Positions 45,471 to 54,137 of a stretch of 64,000 bases of DNA are shown piece after piece. Where the stretch lies: the NCBI GenBank assembly GCA_036260665.1, contig DATAMF010000147.1:1-64000 (forward strand). Reading direction: 5' to 3'. The first letter of the stretch is position 1; every line of letters begins with the position of its first letter. Position numbers and translations under genes: made by a program. This DNA is from DATAMF01 sp036260665. Lineage in GTDB: Bacteria > Chloroflexota > Anaerolineae > Aggregatilineales > Aggregatilineaceae. The notes under the pieces were generated by a model. It saw only the letters and a list, made by a program, of their open reading frames with translations. It was not told the origin of the DNA and searched no databases.

Positions 45471-45513
45471 TTGGATATAGGCAATAGTAATTAGTTAGAT
45501 CGAGGAGTCTATA

Positions 45514-46032
45514 GTGGCACGCACTCGAGTTCAAAATCCAGAATCCGACGAGATGGACAACATCATCGAGGAAGTCGATGATGAAAAGGAAGAAGTCGAA
45601 GAATCGGCTGAACCTATTTCCGATCGCCGTCGCCGCCGTCAACATAACATGGAAGGCACGACCGCAGCGCCAGCAATCCGTAAGGACCGGCCCACTCCTA
45701 GTTCCCACGAGAAACAGAGGCGTGGCGTGGGTTCGACCGGACTTATAAATCGTATTCCAGTGGTGCGTGGCCTTGTCTCTTATTTTCGCGGTGTGTCTTC
45801 TGAGATGCGCAAAGTAACTTGGCCTTCCCGCGAAGATACTTATCGGTTGACGGCTATTGTGTTGGCCGTTACTATCGCATTCGCGATGGCTTTAGGTGCG
45901 CTCGATGCTTTCTTCTCTTGGTGGTTCCGGCAGGCTTTTAATACCGACACAGAAACAACGTTCTTGGCGGTTGCATTTGTGCTGGCGGTTGTGCTTGGGG
46001 GAACGTATACTCTCTTCCGCAACCGTATTTAA
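45514..46032 (+). CDS. secE: Preprotein translocase subunit SecE, long form
   Basis: 172 residues from GTG 45514, with GAGGAG upstream at 45502-45507. The SecE core is near residues 90-130: VSSEMRKVTWPSREDTYRLT followed by a membrane helix. It forms the SecYEG channel. The protein is longer than the usual 60-130 residues: an N-terminal ~85 residues of alternating acidic and basic disordered sequence, and a second hydrophobic segment at the C-terminus (about 148-167). nusG follows, the conserved order. Confidence 0.9.
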   Translation: MARTRVQNPESDEMDNIIEEVDDEKEEVEESAEPISDRRRRRQHNMEGTTAAPAIRKDRPTPSSHEKQRRGVGSTGLINRIPVVRGLVSYFRGVSSEMRKVTWPSREDTYRLTAIVLAVTIAFAMALGALDAFFSWWFRQAFNTDTETTFLAVAFVLAVVLGGTYTLFRNRI

Positions 46033-46096
46033 CCATCCGTCCGGATTGGTCATGTTGGCCCTACGTCCATGGGCGATAGGTGTATAAGGTGTGACG

Positions 46097-46804
46097 ATGT
46101 TTGATGATGAGTACCACGACGAGGACGTAGACTTCGATCCAGAGCCGATTTATTTAGACGAAGAGATCGAAGAACCATTAGCCGACGAACCAGAAGCGAA
46201 TCTGGGTGATTTCACCTCGGTTCTTAGCGCCGGGCTGGAAGAAGCAATCGAACAGCCAGTATCTGAAGAAACCAGCGACGAATCGCGCAAATGGTATGTG
46301 GTGCATTGTTATTCCGGCCAGGAAAACAAAGTGCATCATGCCATTATGCAGCGTATCGAAACGATGGGAATGCAGGACAAAATTTTTGATGTCGTCGTTC
46401 CCACTGAAGAAGAAATTGAAGTGCGTGAGGGTAAGCGCCGGACGGTTGAGCGTCGCGTCTTCCCCGGTTATATCTTAGTCCAGATGATCATGGATGAAGA
46501 CTCCTGGTACGTCGTGCGGAATACCCCTGGTGTCACGGGTTTTGTGGGCATGGGCAACGAACCTACCCCACTGCGTCCCGAAGAAGTCAGTCAGATCATG
46601 CGCCGGATGGAAGCCGAAGCACCCAAAATTAAAGTTACTTTCCGTCCCGGCCAAAAAGTGCGTATCATCGACGGTCCATTTAACGAATTTATTGGGACAG
46701 TGGGTGATATCGATATGGAGAAAGCGAAAGTCCGCGTGTTGGTGTCCTTTTTTGGGCGCGAAACACCGGTTGAATTGGACTTTTTGCAAGTAGAAAAAGC
46801 CTAG
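46097..46804 (+). CDS. nusG: Transcription termination/antitermination factor NusG
   Basis: 235 residues. A ~60-residue acidic N-terminal extension precedes the NGN domain (WYVVHCYSGQENKVHHAI ... RRVFPGYILVQM) and the C-terminal KOW domain (FRPGQKVRIIDGPFNEFIGTV). NusG binds RNA polymerase and couples it to Rho or the ribosome. AAGG eight bases upstream supports ATG 46097; a GTG at 46091 is too close. The acidic extension is not standard but occurs in several phyla. Confidence 0.93.
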   Translation: MFDDEYHDEDVDFDPEPIYLDEEIEEPLADEPEANLGDFTSVLSAGLEEAIEQPVSEETSDESRKWYVVHCYSGQENKVHHAIMQRIETMGMQDKIFDVVVPTEEEIEVREGKRRTVERRVFPGYILVQMIMDEDSWYVVRNTPGVTGFVGMGNEPTPLRPEEVSQIMRRMEAEAPKIKVTFRPGQKVRIIDGPFNEFIGTVGDIDMEKAKVRVLVSFFGRETPVELDFLQVEKA

Positions 46805-46840
46805 CAGCGACTGTGTCGCACTATCGATAGACCGTCAGCC

Positions 46841-46857
46841 GCTCCCGTAACGGGAGC
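46841..46857 (+). promoter_or_regulatory. Hairpin in the rplK leader
   Basis: GCTCCCG-TAA-CGGGAGC, a perfect seven-base stem 30 bases before rplK. It could be part of the L1 autoregulatory site known for rplKA leaders; this is inference from position. Confidence 0.4.
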
Positions 46858-46886
46858 GTGCTCTGTGTGCAAGGATCAAAAAAGTC

Positions 46887-47312
46887 ATGGCAAAGAAAGT
46901 CAAAGCAGTTGTTACGCTCCAGATTTCGGCTGGCAAGGCCAATCCTGCCCCGCCAATTGGTCCGGCGCTGGCGCAGCATGGTATCAACCTGATGGCCTTC
47001 TGCAAGGAATACAATGCCCGTACCAGCAACCGTATCGGCGAGGTCATTCCCGCAGAAATCACCATCTTCACCGACAGCTCGTTCAAATTTATTCTCAAGA
47101 GTCCGCCCACTGCCTTTTTGCTTCGACGTGCAGCCGGTTTGGACAAGGGGTCTTCGGAACCTAACCGGAATAAAGTTGGCAAGCTGACTCGCCAGCAAGT
47201 CCAGGAAATCGCTGAGATCAAAATGAAAGACCTCAATGCGATTGATCTCGAAGGTGCAATGCACCAGGTCGAAGGCACCGCCCGCAGTATGGGGATCACA
47301 GTTGAAGGTTAA
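46887..47312 (+). CDS. rplK: Ribosomal protein uL11
   Basis: 141 residues, standard length. MAKKVKAVVTLQISAGKANPAPPIGPALAQHG at the N-terminus and TPR... the C-terminal rRNA-binding domain (FILKSPPTAFLLRRAAG, GTARSMGITVEG) are diagnostic. It forms the base of the GTPase stalk. AAGGATC precedes ATG 46887. Correction to the motif wording: the N-terminal run is best identified by its first residues AKKVKAVVTLQI and PPIGPALAQHG. Confidence 0.96.
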   Translation: MAKKVKAVVTLQISAGKANPAPPIGPALAQHGINLMAFCKEYNARTSNRIGEVIPAEITIFTDSSFKFILKSPPTAFLLRRAAGLDKGSSEPNRNKVGKLTRQQVQEIAEIKMKDLNAIDLEGAMHQVEGTARSMGITVEG

Positions 47313-47367
47313 GCATCCCGCACAAAGTGGGAGGGCTTTAGCCCATTAATACCACGAGGAGATTAGA

Positions 47368-48087
47368 ATGACTCAACACGGTAAAAAATTCCTGGCGGCC
47401 CTGGAAAAAATAGACCGTCAAAAACTCTACAGCCCCATTGATGCAATTACGCTTACCAAAGAAATTGCGCCGGCCAAGTTCGACGAAACGGTCGAAGTTC
47501 ACATGCGTCTCGGTATTGACCCCCGCCACAGCGATCAGCAGATCCGCACCACTGTGATCTTGCCTCATGGTCTGGGTAAAACGGTACGCGTTTTGGTCTT
47601 CGCTGAAGGCGAAGGTGCTCGTATCGCTCAGGAAGCAGGCGCGGATTTTGTTGCTGACGACGAAATGATTGCGCGGATTGCCAACGAGGGTTGGACCGAT
47701 TTCGACGTCGCGCTGGCGGTACCTGATATGATGCGCAAAATCGGTCGTTTGGGTAAGGTGCTGGGTCGTAAGGGCCTGATGCCTAATCCCAAAGGTGGCA
47801 CCCTGATTCCGCCGGAAGACATTCCACGCGCCATTCAGGAAGCGCGTGCAGGCCGTATCGAGTTCCGTAATGACAAAACGGCCAATATTCATGTCCCGAT
47901 TGGCAAGAAGAGCTTTACGGCAGAGCAGTTGAGCGACAATATGGCGGCGGTAATGGATGCCCTTCGTCGTGCGCGCCCTGCTGCGGCGAAAGGCACCTAT
48001 ATTCGCCGCGTTGTCTTGACCACCACCATGGGGCCGGGCGTCCGCGTTGACCCCAATGAAGCGCAAGCAATGACGGTCGGAGCGTAA
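47368..48087 (+). CDS. rplA: Ribosomal protein uL1
   Basis: 239 residues, standard length. Recognised by FDETVEVHMRLGIDPRHSDQ, LGRKGLMPNPKGGTL and the C-terminal RAKPAA-like segment RRARPAAAKGTYI. It binds 23S rRNA at the L1 stalk and usually represses its own operon. GAGGAG precedes ATG 47368. A strong terminator follows, so rplJ-rplL are not in this transcription unit. Confidence 0.96.
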   Translation: MTQHGKKFLAALEKIDRQKLYSPIDAITLTKEIAPAKFDETVEVHMRLGIDPRHSDQQIRTTVILPHGLGKTVRVLVFAEGEGARIAQEAGADFVADDEMIARIANEGWTDFDVALAVPDMMRKIGRLGKVLGRKGLMPNPKGGTLIPPEDIPRAIQEARAGRIEFRNDKTANIHVPIGKKSFTAEQLSDNMAAVMDALRRARPAAAKGTYIRRVVLTTTMGPGVRVDPNEAQAMTVGA

Positions 48088-48121
48088 AACGGCTGTTGAT
48101 CTATCGATGCGACAGGCTTTT

Positions 48122-48151
48122 AACCGGAGACATGAGTTCTCCGGTTTTTTG
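48122..48151 (+). terminator. Rho-independent terminator after rplA
   Basis: AACCGGAGA (48122-48130) pairs perfectly with TCTCCGGTT (48138-48146) around seven bases, followed by TTTTG. Confidence 0.85.
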
Positions 48152-48175
48152 TTATACTCGCGTGTACCATCCAAA

Positions 48176-48219
48176 TTAGTATTTCAAGTTAGTCATCGAA
48201 GTTAGTATTCCACGCTAGT
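48176..48219. repeat. Imperfect direct repeat, 26-bp period
   Basis: TTAGTATTTCAAGTTAGT (48176-48193) recurs as TTAGTATTCCACGCTAGT (48202-48219), 15 of 18 bases equal. Likely operator half-sites or duplicated sequence. Confidence 0.5.
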
Positions 48220-48311
48220 GACAGCATGGAACATTTGTGCTATTCTGAATGCATAGAGTGGTCCCGCCTCCGATCCCAGCCAATCAAGGGGGGGTAAAAA
48301 ATCAGACCAAA

Positions 48312-48337
48312 TTTTACAAAGTGGGGAGTTTGTAAAA
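48312..48337. promoter_or_regulatory. Perfect inverted repeat TTTTACAAA
   Basis: TTTTACAAA-N8-TTTGTAAAA with CTTTTT following on the plus strand. It could be an operator or a weak terminator of a short upstream transcript. Confidence 0.45.
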
Positions 48338-48447
48338 CTTTTTCCCCTCAAAACGTCAAAAGCGGGGGGGGGATCAGTCAAAAGTTTTAGAAGAGCCATA
48401 CAACCTGACAAATACATGCTTGCTCTGAAAAAGATTTGAGGACCACA

Positions 48448-48915
48448 GTGAATATCCAATTCGTACAAGGGGATATTTTTTTAACCCGTATGCAGGCCAT
48501 TCTGGTGGGCTTAAACGCGGCAGGACGCATGAATGTGACACCATTTTTTACGGCGTTACAGGATCAATATCCTGTCTTCATCAGCGATTACCGGAAGCGT
48601 GTCTCAGCAGGAAAAAATGCGCCTGGCAACGTTTGGGTGTGGCGCGACAATGTCCATTGGATGGTCGGAAGTATCGTACAAGAGACGCCTCAGAGCGCAG
48701 CGCGTTTGCGTTACGTCGAAACAACGCTGCTGAATTTATATAAGCGTGTGGAACAGGAAGGACTGCGCAGTTTGGCCGTTTATCTGCCCGTAGAACAACC
48801 TGAATGGGCAACAGTACAGGACTTGCTCAATCGTTACCTGCCTTTGTTTGGCCTGCCGGTTGTAGTTTACGAAACTTACCAGCGCCATATTTGCGCTGAA
48901 CCCGAAAATTCTTAA
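48448..48915 (+). CDS. Macro-domain-like protein
   Basis: 155 residues from GTG 48448, with GAGGA six bases upstream. The N-terminus VNIQFVQGDIFLTRMQAILVG resembles the strand-GDI/T-loop start of macro domains, which bind ADP-ribose, and later residues (LRSLAVYLPVE, VQDLLNRYL) suit the alternating fold. The canonical NAAN is replaced by GLNAAG, so ligand binding is uncertain. Its stop overlaps that of the convergent transglycosylase. Classification is tentative. Confidence 0.5.
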   Translation: MNIQFVQGDIFLTRMQAILVGLNAAGRMNVTPFFTALQDQYPVFISDYRKRVSAGKNAPGNVWVWRDNVHWMVGSIVQETPQSAARLRYVETTLLNLYKRVEQEGLRSLAVYLPVEQPEWATVQDLLNRYLPLFGLPVVVYETYQRHICAEPENS

Positions 48916-49574
48916 GGTGAGGTCTGGTTCTGCAATGCATTTGTGCAGAGCGGTTGCCCATAGGTTAACCATTCTTCGAGCGTGGCGCTTGTCTCGCTTC
49001 CATTCATGACATCCTGCCATAGCCCGGTTCCCCAATAGTAATAGCGTTGTGTTTCGTTTGCCCATTGCGAAGGAGCCACAAAACCGCCGTTATAGCATGC
49101 CAGTGCGCCGCCCATATCCCATTCGGCAAACGCCAGGCAGCTTTCGAGATGTGCCATGCCGCGCCGGACATTGGTATCCGGATCGAGCATATTGTCACCG
49201 TTCTGAAAATTGAATGGCATGACCTGCATAATGCCAATCGCGCCCGCGCCCGAGATCGCTAATGGATCGCCACACGACTCCATTTGCATAATAATCGCGA
49301 TGACATTCGGGTTCAGATCATACTCCTGTGCCCAGTGCTGGATCTGGTTTCGCCAATACAGAACGCCAGGCGCATAAAAAGTAGCCAGCGGCGCTTCAGG
49401 ATTCTTGATATTTTGCGGTGCTTTTGAGCTGCTAAATGGCATTTTCCCCGAAGTCAGAATGCTGACCGCAATCAACACGACTCCAACAAGTCCAACGATA
49501 CCCAGTGCCCGACGAAAGGTAAGCCAGGGAGCATTTTTTTTCGGTGTGGATTTAGGCGGCACTTTTTTAACCAT
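48912..49574 (-). CDS. Membrane-anchored lytic transglycosylase (SLT)
   Basis: 220 residues: a Lys-rich N-terminus, one membrane helix (about 25-45) and a soluble-lytic-transglycosylase domain with catalytic Glu in QMESCGDPLAISGAGAIG, followed by MQVMPF and ALACYNGG. It cleaves peptidoglycan outside the membrane. It is the last gene of an operon with a histidine kinase, a lipoprotein and a site-2 protease; the gap to the protease gene is 6 bases. Confidence 0.85.
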   Translation of the reverse strand: MVKKVPPKSTPKKNAPWLTFRRALGIVGLVGVVLIAVSILTSGKMPFSSSKAPQNIKNPEAPLATFYAPGVLYWRNQIQHWAQEYDLNPNVIAIIMQMESCGDPLAISGAGAIGIMQVMPFNFQNGDNMLDPDTNVRRGMAHLESCLAFAEWDMGGALACYNGGFVAPSQWANETQRYYYWGTGLWQDVMNGSETSATLEEWLTYGQPLCTNALQNQTSP

Positions 49575-49580
49575 GCCGTT

Positions 49581-50753
49581 TTAGGGTGTGATCAGTTGCA
49601 GCGGATTCGGGACAAACACCAACACGAACATAATCAGTGCGGCATAGCCCACCCAACGACGGCGCTTGTCTAGTGGCGTAACACTGTCCAATGGCACAGC
49701 GTAGAATCGTCCCAAAAGGAGCAAAATGAGCGTCCAGAGCAACCAGTTTGGATTGAACAGCGACAAAATCATAAACCCGGTAATCAAGGGAATATAGAGG
49801 CGGCGCGCTTGTTGCCCAAACAGGGTAAAAGTGACATGTCCACCATCTAACTGTCCCAATGGGATCAGGTTGAGTGCTGTAACAAATAACCCTGTCCAGC
49901 CCGCTTTCGCAAGTTGGTTGATAAAAACATCCTCTTCCCCATTGGGCAGAAATTCACCAAAGATAAGCGCTTTAGCGCCTGTGTAAATCAGCGAGTCGCC
50001 TTCCAGTACGTATGGTTCATCCGGCAGCGACTCTACCTTAGAGGTTGCCAGTCCGATAATCAGAATAGGAATCGCGACAATGAGTCCTGCTAATGGCCCT
50101 GCCGCTCCAACGTCAAACAGCACTTTGCGATTGCGCATGGGTGCCCGCAGTTGAATAAATGCACCGAGCGTCCCGAAACCACTGAAAGGCATCGGGATAA
50201 AGTAGGGTAGCGTGACATTGACCTTGTGATAGCGTGCCGCGAAATAGTGCCCCAATTCATGCGTCCCCAAAATGAGAATGAGGCTCAAAGCATAGGGCCA
50301 ACCCCGCCAGATTTCACTCAACGGCGGAGCTTCTGTCTCATTTTGCAGCCCCGCTTGATGCAACGCCCCCACATAAAGCAGACTGAACACCGTTAGGACA
50401 AACAGCAGCGCATTCGGCCACCAGGGACGCGGCGGTGGGTGAATTCGGCCTTTAAGCGCCAAAATGATATGTTGTCCCTGTTCATTCGTGGATAACAGCG
50501 GATGATAGTCCAGCGGAGCAAAATTCGCTTCCAGCCGCTCATAGGCCGTTTCGCTATCAATACGCAGCCGTCCGGTGAATGCCAGACTAATCGAATGAGC
50601 TGGATCAGTGTCAACTTTATAAATATCCATCACAGAAGCAACTGTCATTTCAAGTTGTTCCATGTCGGAATTTTTCGGTTTTTCAACCGTTGAAACAGCG
50701 GGTGTAGGCGAATGATAATTGCCGCTCGCTATTGTCGATGGTTCATTCAGCAT
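49581..50753 (-). CDS. M50-family site-2-type membrane protease
   Basis: 390 residues with about six membrane segments after a ~115-residue cytoplasmic N-terminus. The zinc motif is HELGH in LGTHELGHYFAARYH (about 170) and the third ligand is in GQLDGGHV. Such proteases cut membrane-embedded anti-sigma factors or signal-peptide remnants. Its N-terminal soluble part has no recognised domain. The gene lies 12 bases after the lipoprotein gene. Confidence 0.87.
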   Translation of the reverse strand: MLNEPSTIASGNYHSPTPAVSTVEKPKNSDMEQLEMTVASVMDIYKVDTDPAHSISLAFTGRLRIDSETAYERLEANFAPLDYHPLLSTNEQGQHIILALKGRIHPPPRPWWPNALLFVLTVFSLLYVGALHQAGLQNETEAPPLSEIWRGWPYALSLILILGTHELGHYFAARYHKVNVTLPYFIPMPFSGFGTLGAFIQLRAPMRNRKVLFDVGAAGPLAGLIVAIPILIIGLATSKVESLPDEPYVLEGDSLIYTGAKALIFGEFLPNGEEDVFINQLAKAGWTGLFVTALNLIPLGQLDGGHVTFTLFGQQARRLYIPLITGFMILSLFNPNWLLWTLILLLLGRFYAVPLDSVTPLDKRRRWVGYAALIMFVLVFVPNPLQLITP

Positions 50754-50765
50754 AGATCGATCCCA

Positions 50766-51788
50766 TTACCCTGGCGGTATCTCGGCGGGCGGCGGAAGCA
50801 TTTCCCACTCTCTCGACTCGGCATTGAGCGCCAGAATACCACCATTCAACATTCGTAAGTAGAGTGTAGCAACACTTGGTTCTGCCGAGTCAGATTGGTA
50901 CATGCCTTCGTAAGAAACTTCCGGTCCCGCTGCCCATCCCAACCGATTTCGCACGTTTTCGTTTTCACGCCATACTTTACCAAACCCACGCATGGGTTGC
51001 AGCATGCCGCTGGGCGGAACGAGACTTTCATCACGTTCAGGCTGCCCCTCTTCAAAGTCATCTGGATATTGTGCCCACTGAGGCGACCTATCATCTTCAA
51101 AAATTACATAAATCCGATCTTCAGCAGCGACCCAGATCATACGACCATGCTCAAAATTCTGCTCCACTTGGTCTGAAACCTGCGGATCGGTAGCTGAGCA
51201 GGCTTCGGGTGGTGGTTCGAAAAACCAGACATCAGCGCAGCGCAGCGGAATAAGCAGTTCCTGTTCCACATTCGTTCCTAGCATATCAGCCGTCAGCACA
51301 AACCGAGCTACATCTCGATCACTAGCCCGTGTCCCGACCGTAATTTTTCCTTGTGCTTCCACATCCCACCGATAGATGCGCTCCCCATCATCATTGACCC
51401 TGTAGATTTGAGCTTGATCGGCACCTTTCACGCTCCAGAACAAGGTAACATTATCACCGGGAGTGACCGCTTCACTGTCTGTGGTGAAATATTCAACCGT
51501 CAGCCCTGCCAGCGTCGGTTCACGAGTAGCCGTCAGCGTTGCTGGAGCGGGTGTACGCGTGGGTGCGAGGAGATTAGTAGGAGATGGACCCAAAGTCGGC
51601 GTCGTAGCAGGTTGGAATGTCGCTGTATAAACGGGAATATTTGCCACACTGATGGCGGTCGGTGTTTCAGATGAGGCCGGAACTGGTGTTGTTGGCTCAA
51701 GCGTAAACACCACAGGTTGTGCATTTCCTCCACAGGCGGTTAGAGTGGCTAACAATCCCAGCACGAAAATAAAGGCTGTGCGATGCAT
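50766..51788 (-). CDS. Lipoprotein with Thr/Pro linker
   Basis: 340 residues. The signal peptide ends in LTAC (lipobox), then a Thr/Pro-rich stretch (about 25-95) and a ~240-residue extracytoplasmic region with an Ig-like part (GDNVTLFWSVKGADQAQIYRV) and a second part around FEDDRSPQWAQYPDDF. There is no enzymatic motif. ATG 51788 overlaps the kinase stop (TGATG), so production is coupled to the histidine kinase and this may be its sensory partner. Confidence 0.75.
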   Translation of the reverse strand: MHRTAFIFVLGLLATLTACGGNAQPVVFTLEPTTPVPASSETPTAISVANIPVYTATFQPATTPTLGPSPTNLLAPTRTPAPATLTATREPTLAGLTVEYFTTDSEAVTPGDNVTLFWSVKGADQAQIYRVNDDGERIYRWDVEAQGKITVGTRASDRDVARFVLTADMLGTNVEQELLIPLRCADVWFFEPPPEACSATDPQVSDQVEQNFEHGRMIWVAAEDRIYVIFEDDRSPQWAQYPDDFEEGQPERDESLVPPSGMLQPMRGFGKVWRENENVRNRLGWAAGPEVSYEGMYQSDSAEPSVATLYLRMLNGGILALNAESREWEMLPPPAEIPPG

Positions 51789-53404
51789 CAAAACTGAACC
51801 TTGCCCAACAAGGGTAGTTCTTGAGTCGCGGGTGCTTCTACGGGAAGCGCAAAGGTAAAGGTAGACCCGCTGCTCCCTTCACTCCGTACCCAAATTCGCC
51901 CTCCATGGGCCTCAACTGCCAATTTGCAGAAAGCTAATCCTAATCCGGCTCCATTGGGTACATTTCGCTGCTTGACCCGCCAGAACTTATCAAAGACCAT
52001 ATTTTGAGCATCGGGCGGGATACCAGGGCCTGTATCTTTGATACGGATATAGACCTCAGTTCCCCCCGAAGCACTGCTTACAATAATTGTATCATTATCC
52101 GAGGAATACTTAATCGCGTTGTCGAGCAGATTAAGGATTACACGTTCAATCATGTCCTGATCAAGATACAGAACTGGCAAATCATCGGCCAGCGCTAACC
52201 GGATGTGCATATTTTTGTCCTCAAGCATCGGCTGAACTTGCTCAACTGCGCTGGTAATCACGGTATTGATCACAGAGTTTGTTCGGCTCAGCAACCGGCT
52301 GCCTTCTTCGAGGCGTTGGACATCTAACAAAGAGTCGATCATGCGCCGGACTTGTTCCTCACTACGAATCGCAACAGATAAGAGACTCTTTACGTTCGAG
52401 TTTTCGTGGTCGATAAGTTTATTGAGAGCCTGCAAACTCGTATAAACATTACCTAACGGACCCCGCATATCGTGATACACCATGGCACTTAAGTCTTGCC
52501 GCAGTTGCTCTAAGGCCAGTTGCGACGTCAGATCATATTCGATCCATTGAATCAAATCGCTATCAGCGCCCATGCTGATTCGTTTAGCATAAACCTGTAC
52601 ATTCCGGCTGGTTCCATCTTTGCACCACACCACCGATTGGAAGCGAACCTCCAGCCCTAACTTGAGGTTATCAAAACGATCCGCACCAATCGGTCCAGTT
52701 CCCATACGGTGAACGGCCATAATACTGAGATGAAGCAGCTCATCACGACCATACCCCAAAAATTCACTGGTGCGCCGGTTGACAGCGTGGATGTTTCCCT
52801 GCAAATCCGTAATGATAATGGGCACGATCACATCATCGAACAGGGAAGCATAACGTTGTTCTGCCTGTCGTGAGGCTTCCAGCAGCATCGCGCTGGCAAG
52901 GGCAGAAGCCCCCATTTCGCTGATCGTCGAAGTCAGGTTGACGGCATCGGATGTAAAGTAATTGCTTGCCGGGTGGGCAAGTGTCATCACACCGACAACA
53001 TCCCCCGCATGGATCAATGGGACACACAGAGCAGAGCCTTGTTGTGGCGAGAGCGGCTCATTCGGCATGTGCAGCCAGAGCGGATTGTTTTCAATATCAT
53101 TGATCACGACAGTGCGGTAATTATGCATGACAAACCCGGCCAGCCCATTCGCCAACACACACTGTATAACGGGCGTTGGGTCTACTTCACCCCCGCCCAG
53201 CGCGTAAACATTAACCTGCTCTTTATTTTTGACGGCTACAATGCTCGCATGCGGCGTTCCGAGCGCTTCAGCCGTCGCATTGAGTACGCGACGCAAAACT
53301 TCGGTAGACCGCAGTTCGGCATTTAATTCGCTTGCCAATCGGTAAAGCAGCGTTAACCGTAAAGTTTCGCTGAGCCGCGCTTGAAGACCGCGTGATGAGT
53401 TCAT
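51788..53404 (-). CDS. GAF-PAS sensor histidine kinase
   Basis: 538 residues: GAF domain (about 35-175), PAS domain (about 185-305, LQGNIHAVNRRTSEFLGYGRDE), HisKA with VYHDMRGPLGNVYTS (His about 315) and HATPase with N-box LNLLDNAIKYS, G1 DTGPGIP and G2 GAGLGLAF. It is soluble, with no membrane helix. AGGGG upstream of ATG 53404. It heads the operon with the lipoprotein, site-2 protease and transglycosylase. Confidence 0.87.
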   Translation of the reverse strand: MNSSRGLQARLSETLRLTLLYRLASELNAELRSTEVLRRVLNATAEALGTPHASIVAVKNKEQVNVYALGGGEVDPTPVIQCVLANGLAGFVMHNYRTVVINDIENNPLWLHMPNEPLSPQQGSALCVPLIHAGDVVGVMTLAHPASNYFTSDAVNLTSTISEMGASALASAMLLEASRQAEQRYASLFDDVIVPIIITDLQGNIHAVNRRTSEFLGYGRDELLHLSIMAVHRMGTGPIGADRFDNLKLGLEVRFQSVVWCKDGTSRNVQVYAKRISMGADSDLIQWIEYDLTSQLALEQLRQDLSAMVYHDMRGPLGNVYTSLQALNKLIDHENSNVKSLLSVAIRSEEQVRRMIDSLLDVQRLEEGSRLLSRTNSVINTVITSAVEQVQPMLEDKNMHIRLALADDLPVLYLDQDMIERVILNLLDNAIKYSSDNDTIIVSSASGGTEVYIRIKDTGPGIPPDAQNMVFDKFWRVKQRNVPNGAGLGLAFCKLAVEAHGGRIWVRSEGSSGSTFTFALPVEAPATQELPLLGKVQF

Positions 53405-53457
53405 CGTACCAAACCCCTGTTCTGTCCAACCCTTATCATTGTAGCATAGGCTGTATA

Positions 53458-54132
53458 TTATGTCGTTTTAGCGGGCCGCTTTAAGTAACGAATTGATACG
53501 GGTTTTAGATTTTCGCGCACCCCATTAATGATTAACTGTCGGGCTTCCAAATCACGTTGGAAATCCATCTCATGCGCCGGAATGATCAGCACCGGGCAAT
53601 AATCCCAGCGTTCGATCCAACGATCATAGAGGATATTCAGCCGATGAAGATAATCGGGCGATATATCCCGCTCGAAGTCCCGACCACGTAATTTGATGCG
53701 CGCGAGCAGCGTGTTAACGTCGCTTTTGAGATATACGAGCAAGTCCGGCGGCGGCAGGAATGACCGGATACCGTCGTACAGATCACGGTAAGCCTGATAA
53801 TCCCGTGGGTTCATCTGGCCCTGTTCAAACAGATTTTGAGCAAAAATTTCGGCATCTTCGTAGACACTGCGATCTTGCACAACAGAACCGGGATCGTCCA
53901 CCAACTGGCGGTGATGTTGTAAACGGCGGGACAGGAAAAAGACCTGCGAATGAAAGCTCCAGCGTCTCATATCGGCGTAAAAGTCAGCCAGATAGGGATT
54001 CTCGTCTACGGCTTCGTAAAATGGATTCCAGCCAAAAGCGTTAGCGAGAATTCCGGTTAGAGTTGATTTTCCAACGCCAATATTGCCCGCAATGGCGACA
54101 AAATATTTATTCGGATTGGGCGGCTGAATCAT
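53458..54132 (-). CDS. Deoxynucleoside kinase
   Basis: 224 residues of the dNK/dGK family. P-loop GNIGVGKSTLTGIL (about 15-28), ENPYLADFYADMRRWSFHSQ in the substrate site, the DRS motif in QDRSVYEDAEIF, and the lid RGRDFERDIS. It phosphorylates deoxyribonucleosides for salvage. ATG 54132 has AGAGGA upstream; an earlier ATG at 54162 would overlap the upstream gene. It lies 5 bases after a related kinase gene. Confidence 0.85.
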   Translation of the reverse strand: MIQPPNPNKYFVAIAGNIGVGKSTLTGILANAFGWNPFYEAVDENPYLADFYADMRRWSFHSQVFFLSRRLQHHRQLVDDPGSVVQDRSVYEDAEIFAQNLFEQGQMNPRDYQAYRDLYDGIRSFLPPPDLLVYLKSDVNTLLARIKLRGRDFERDISPDYLHRLNILYDRWIERWDYCPVLIIPAHEMDFQRDLEARQLIINGVRENLKPVSIRYLKRPAKTT

Positions 54133-54137
54133 TTTGC

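Larger units (their letters stand above)
48152..48447. other. Structured non-coding region before the macro-like gene
   Basis: The 360 bases between rplA and the next gene have no convincing ORF. After the terminator they hold an 18-base direct repeat (48176 and 48202), G-runs of seven and nine (48288-48294 and 48364-48372), a perfect inverted repeat (48312-48337) and GTCAAAAG twice (near 48357 and 48378). It may be a promoter region with operators, or a small RNA. Confidence 0.45.

Noticed and set aside
45325..45708. Minus-strand ORF with GRGGRNRTHNLRFWRPP
   Set aside because: Antisense of tRNA-Trp and secE; a tRNA translation artefact.
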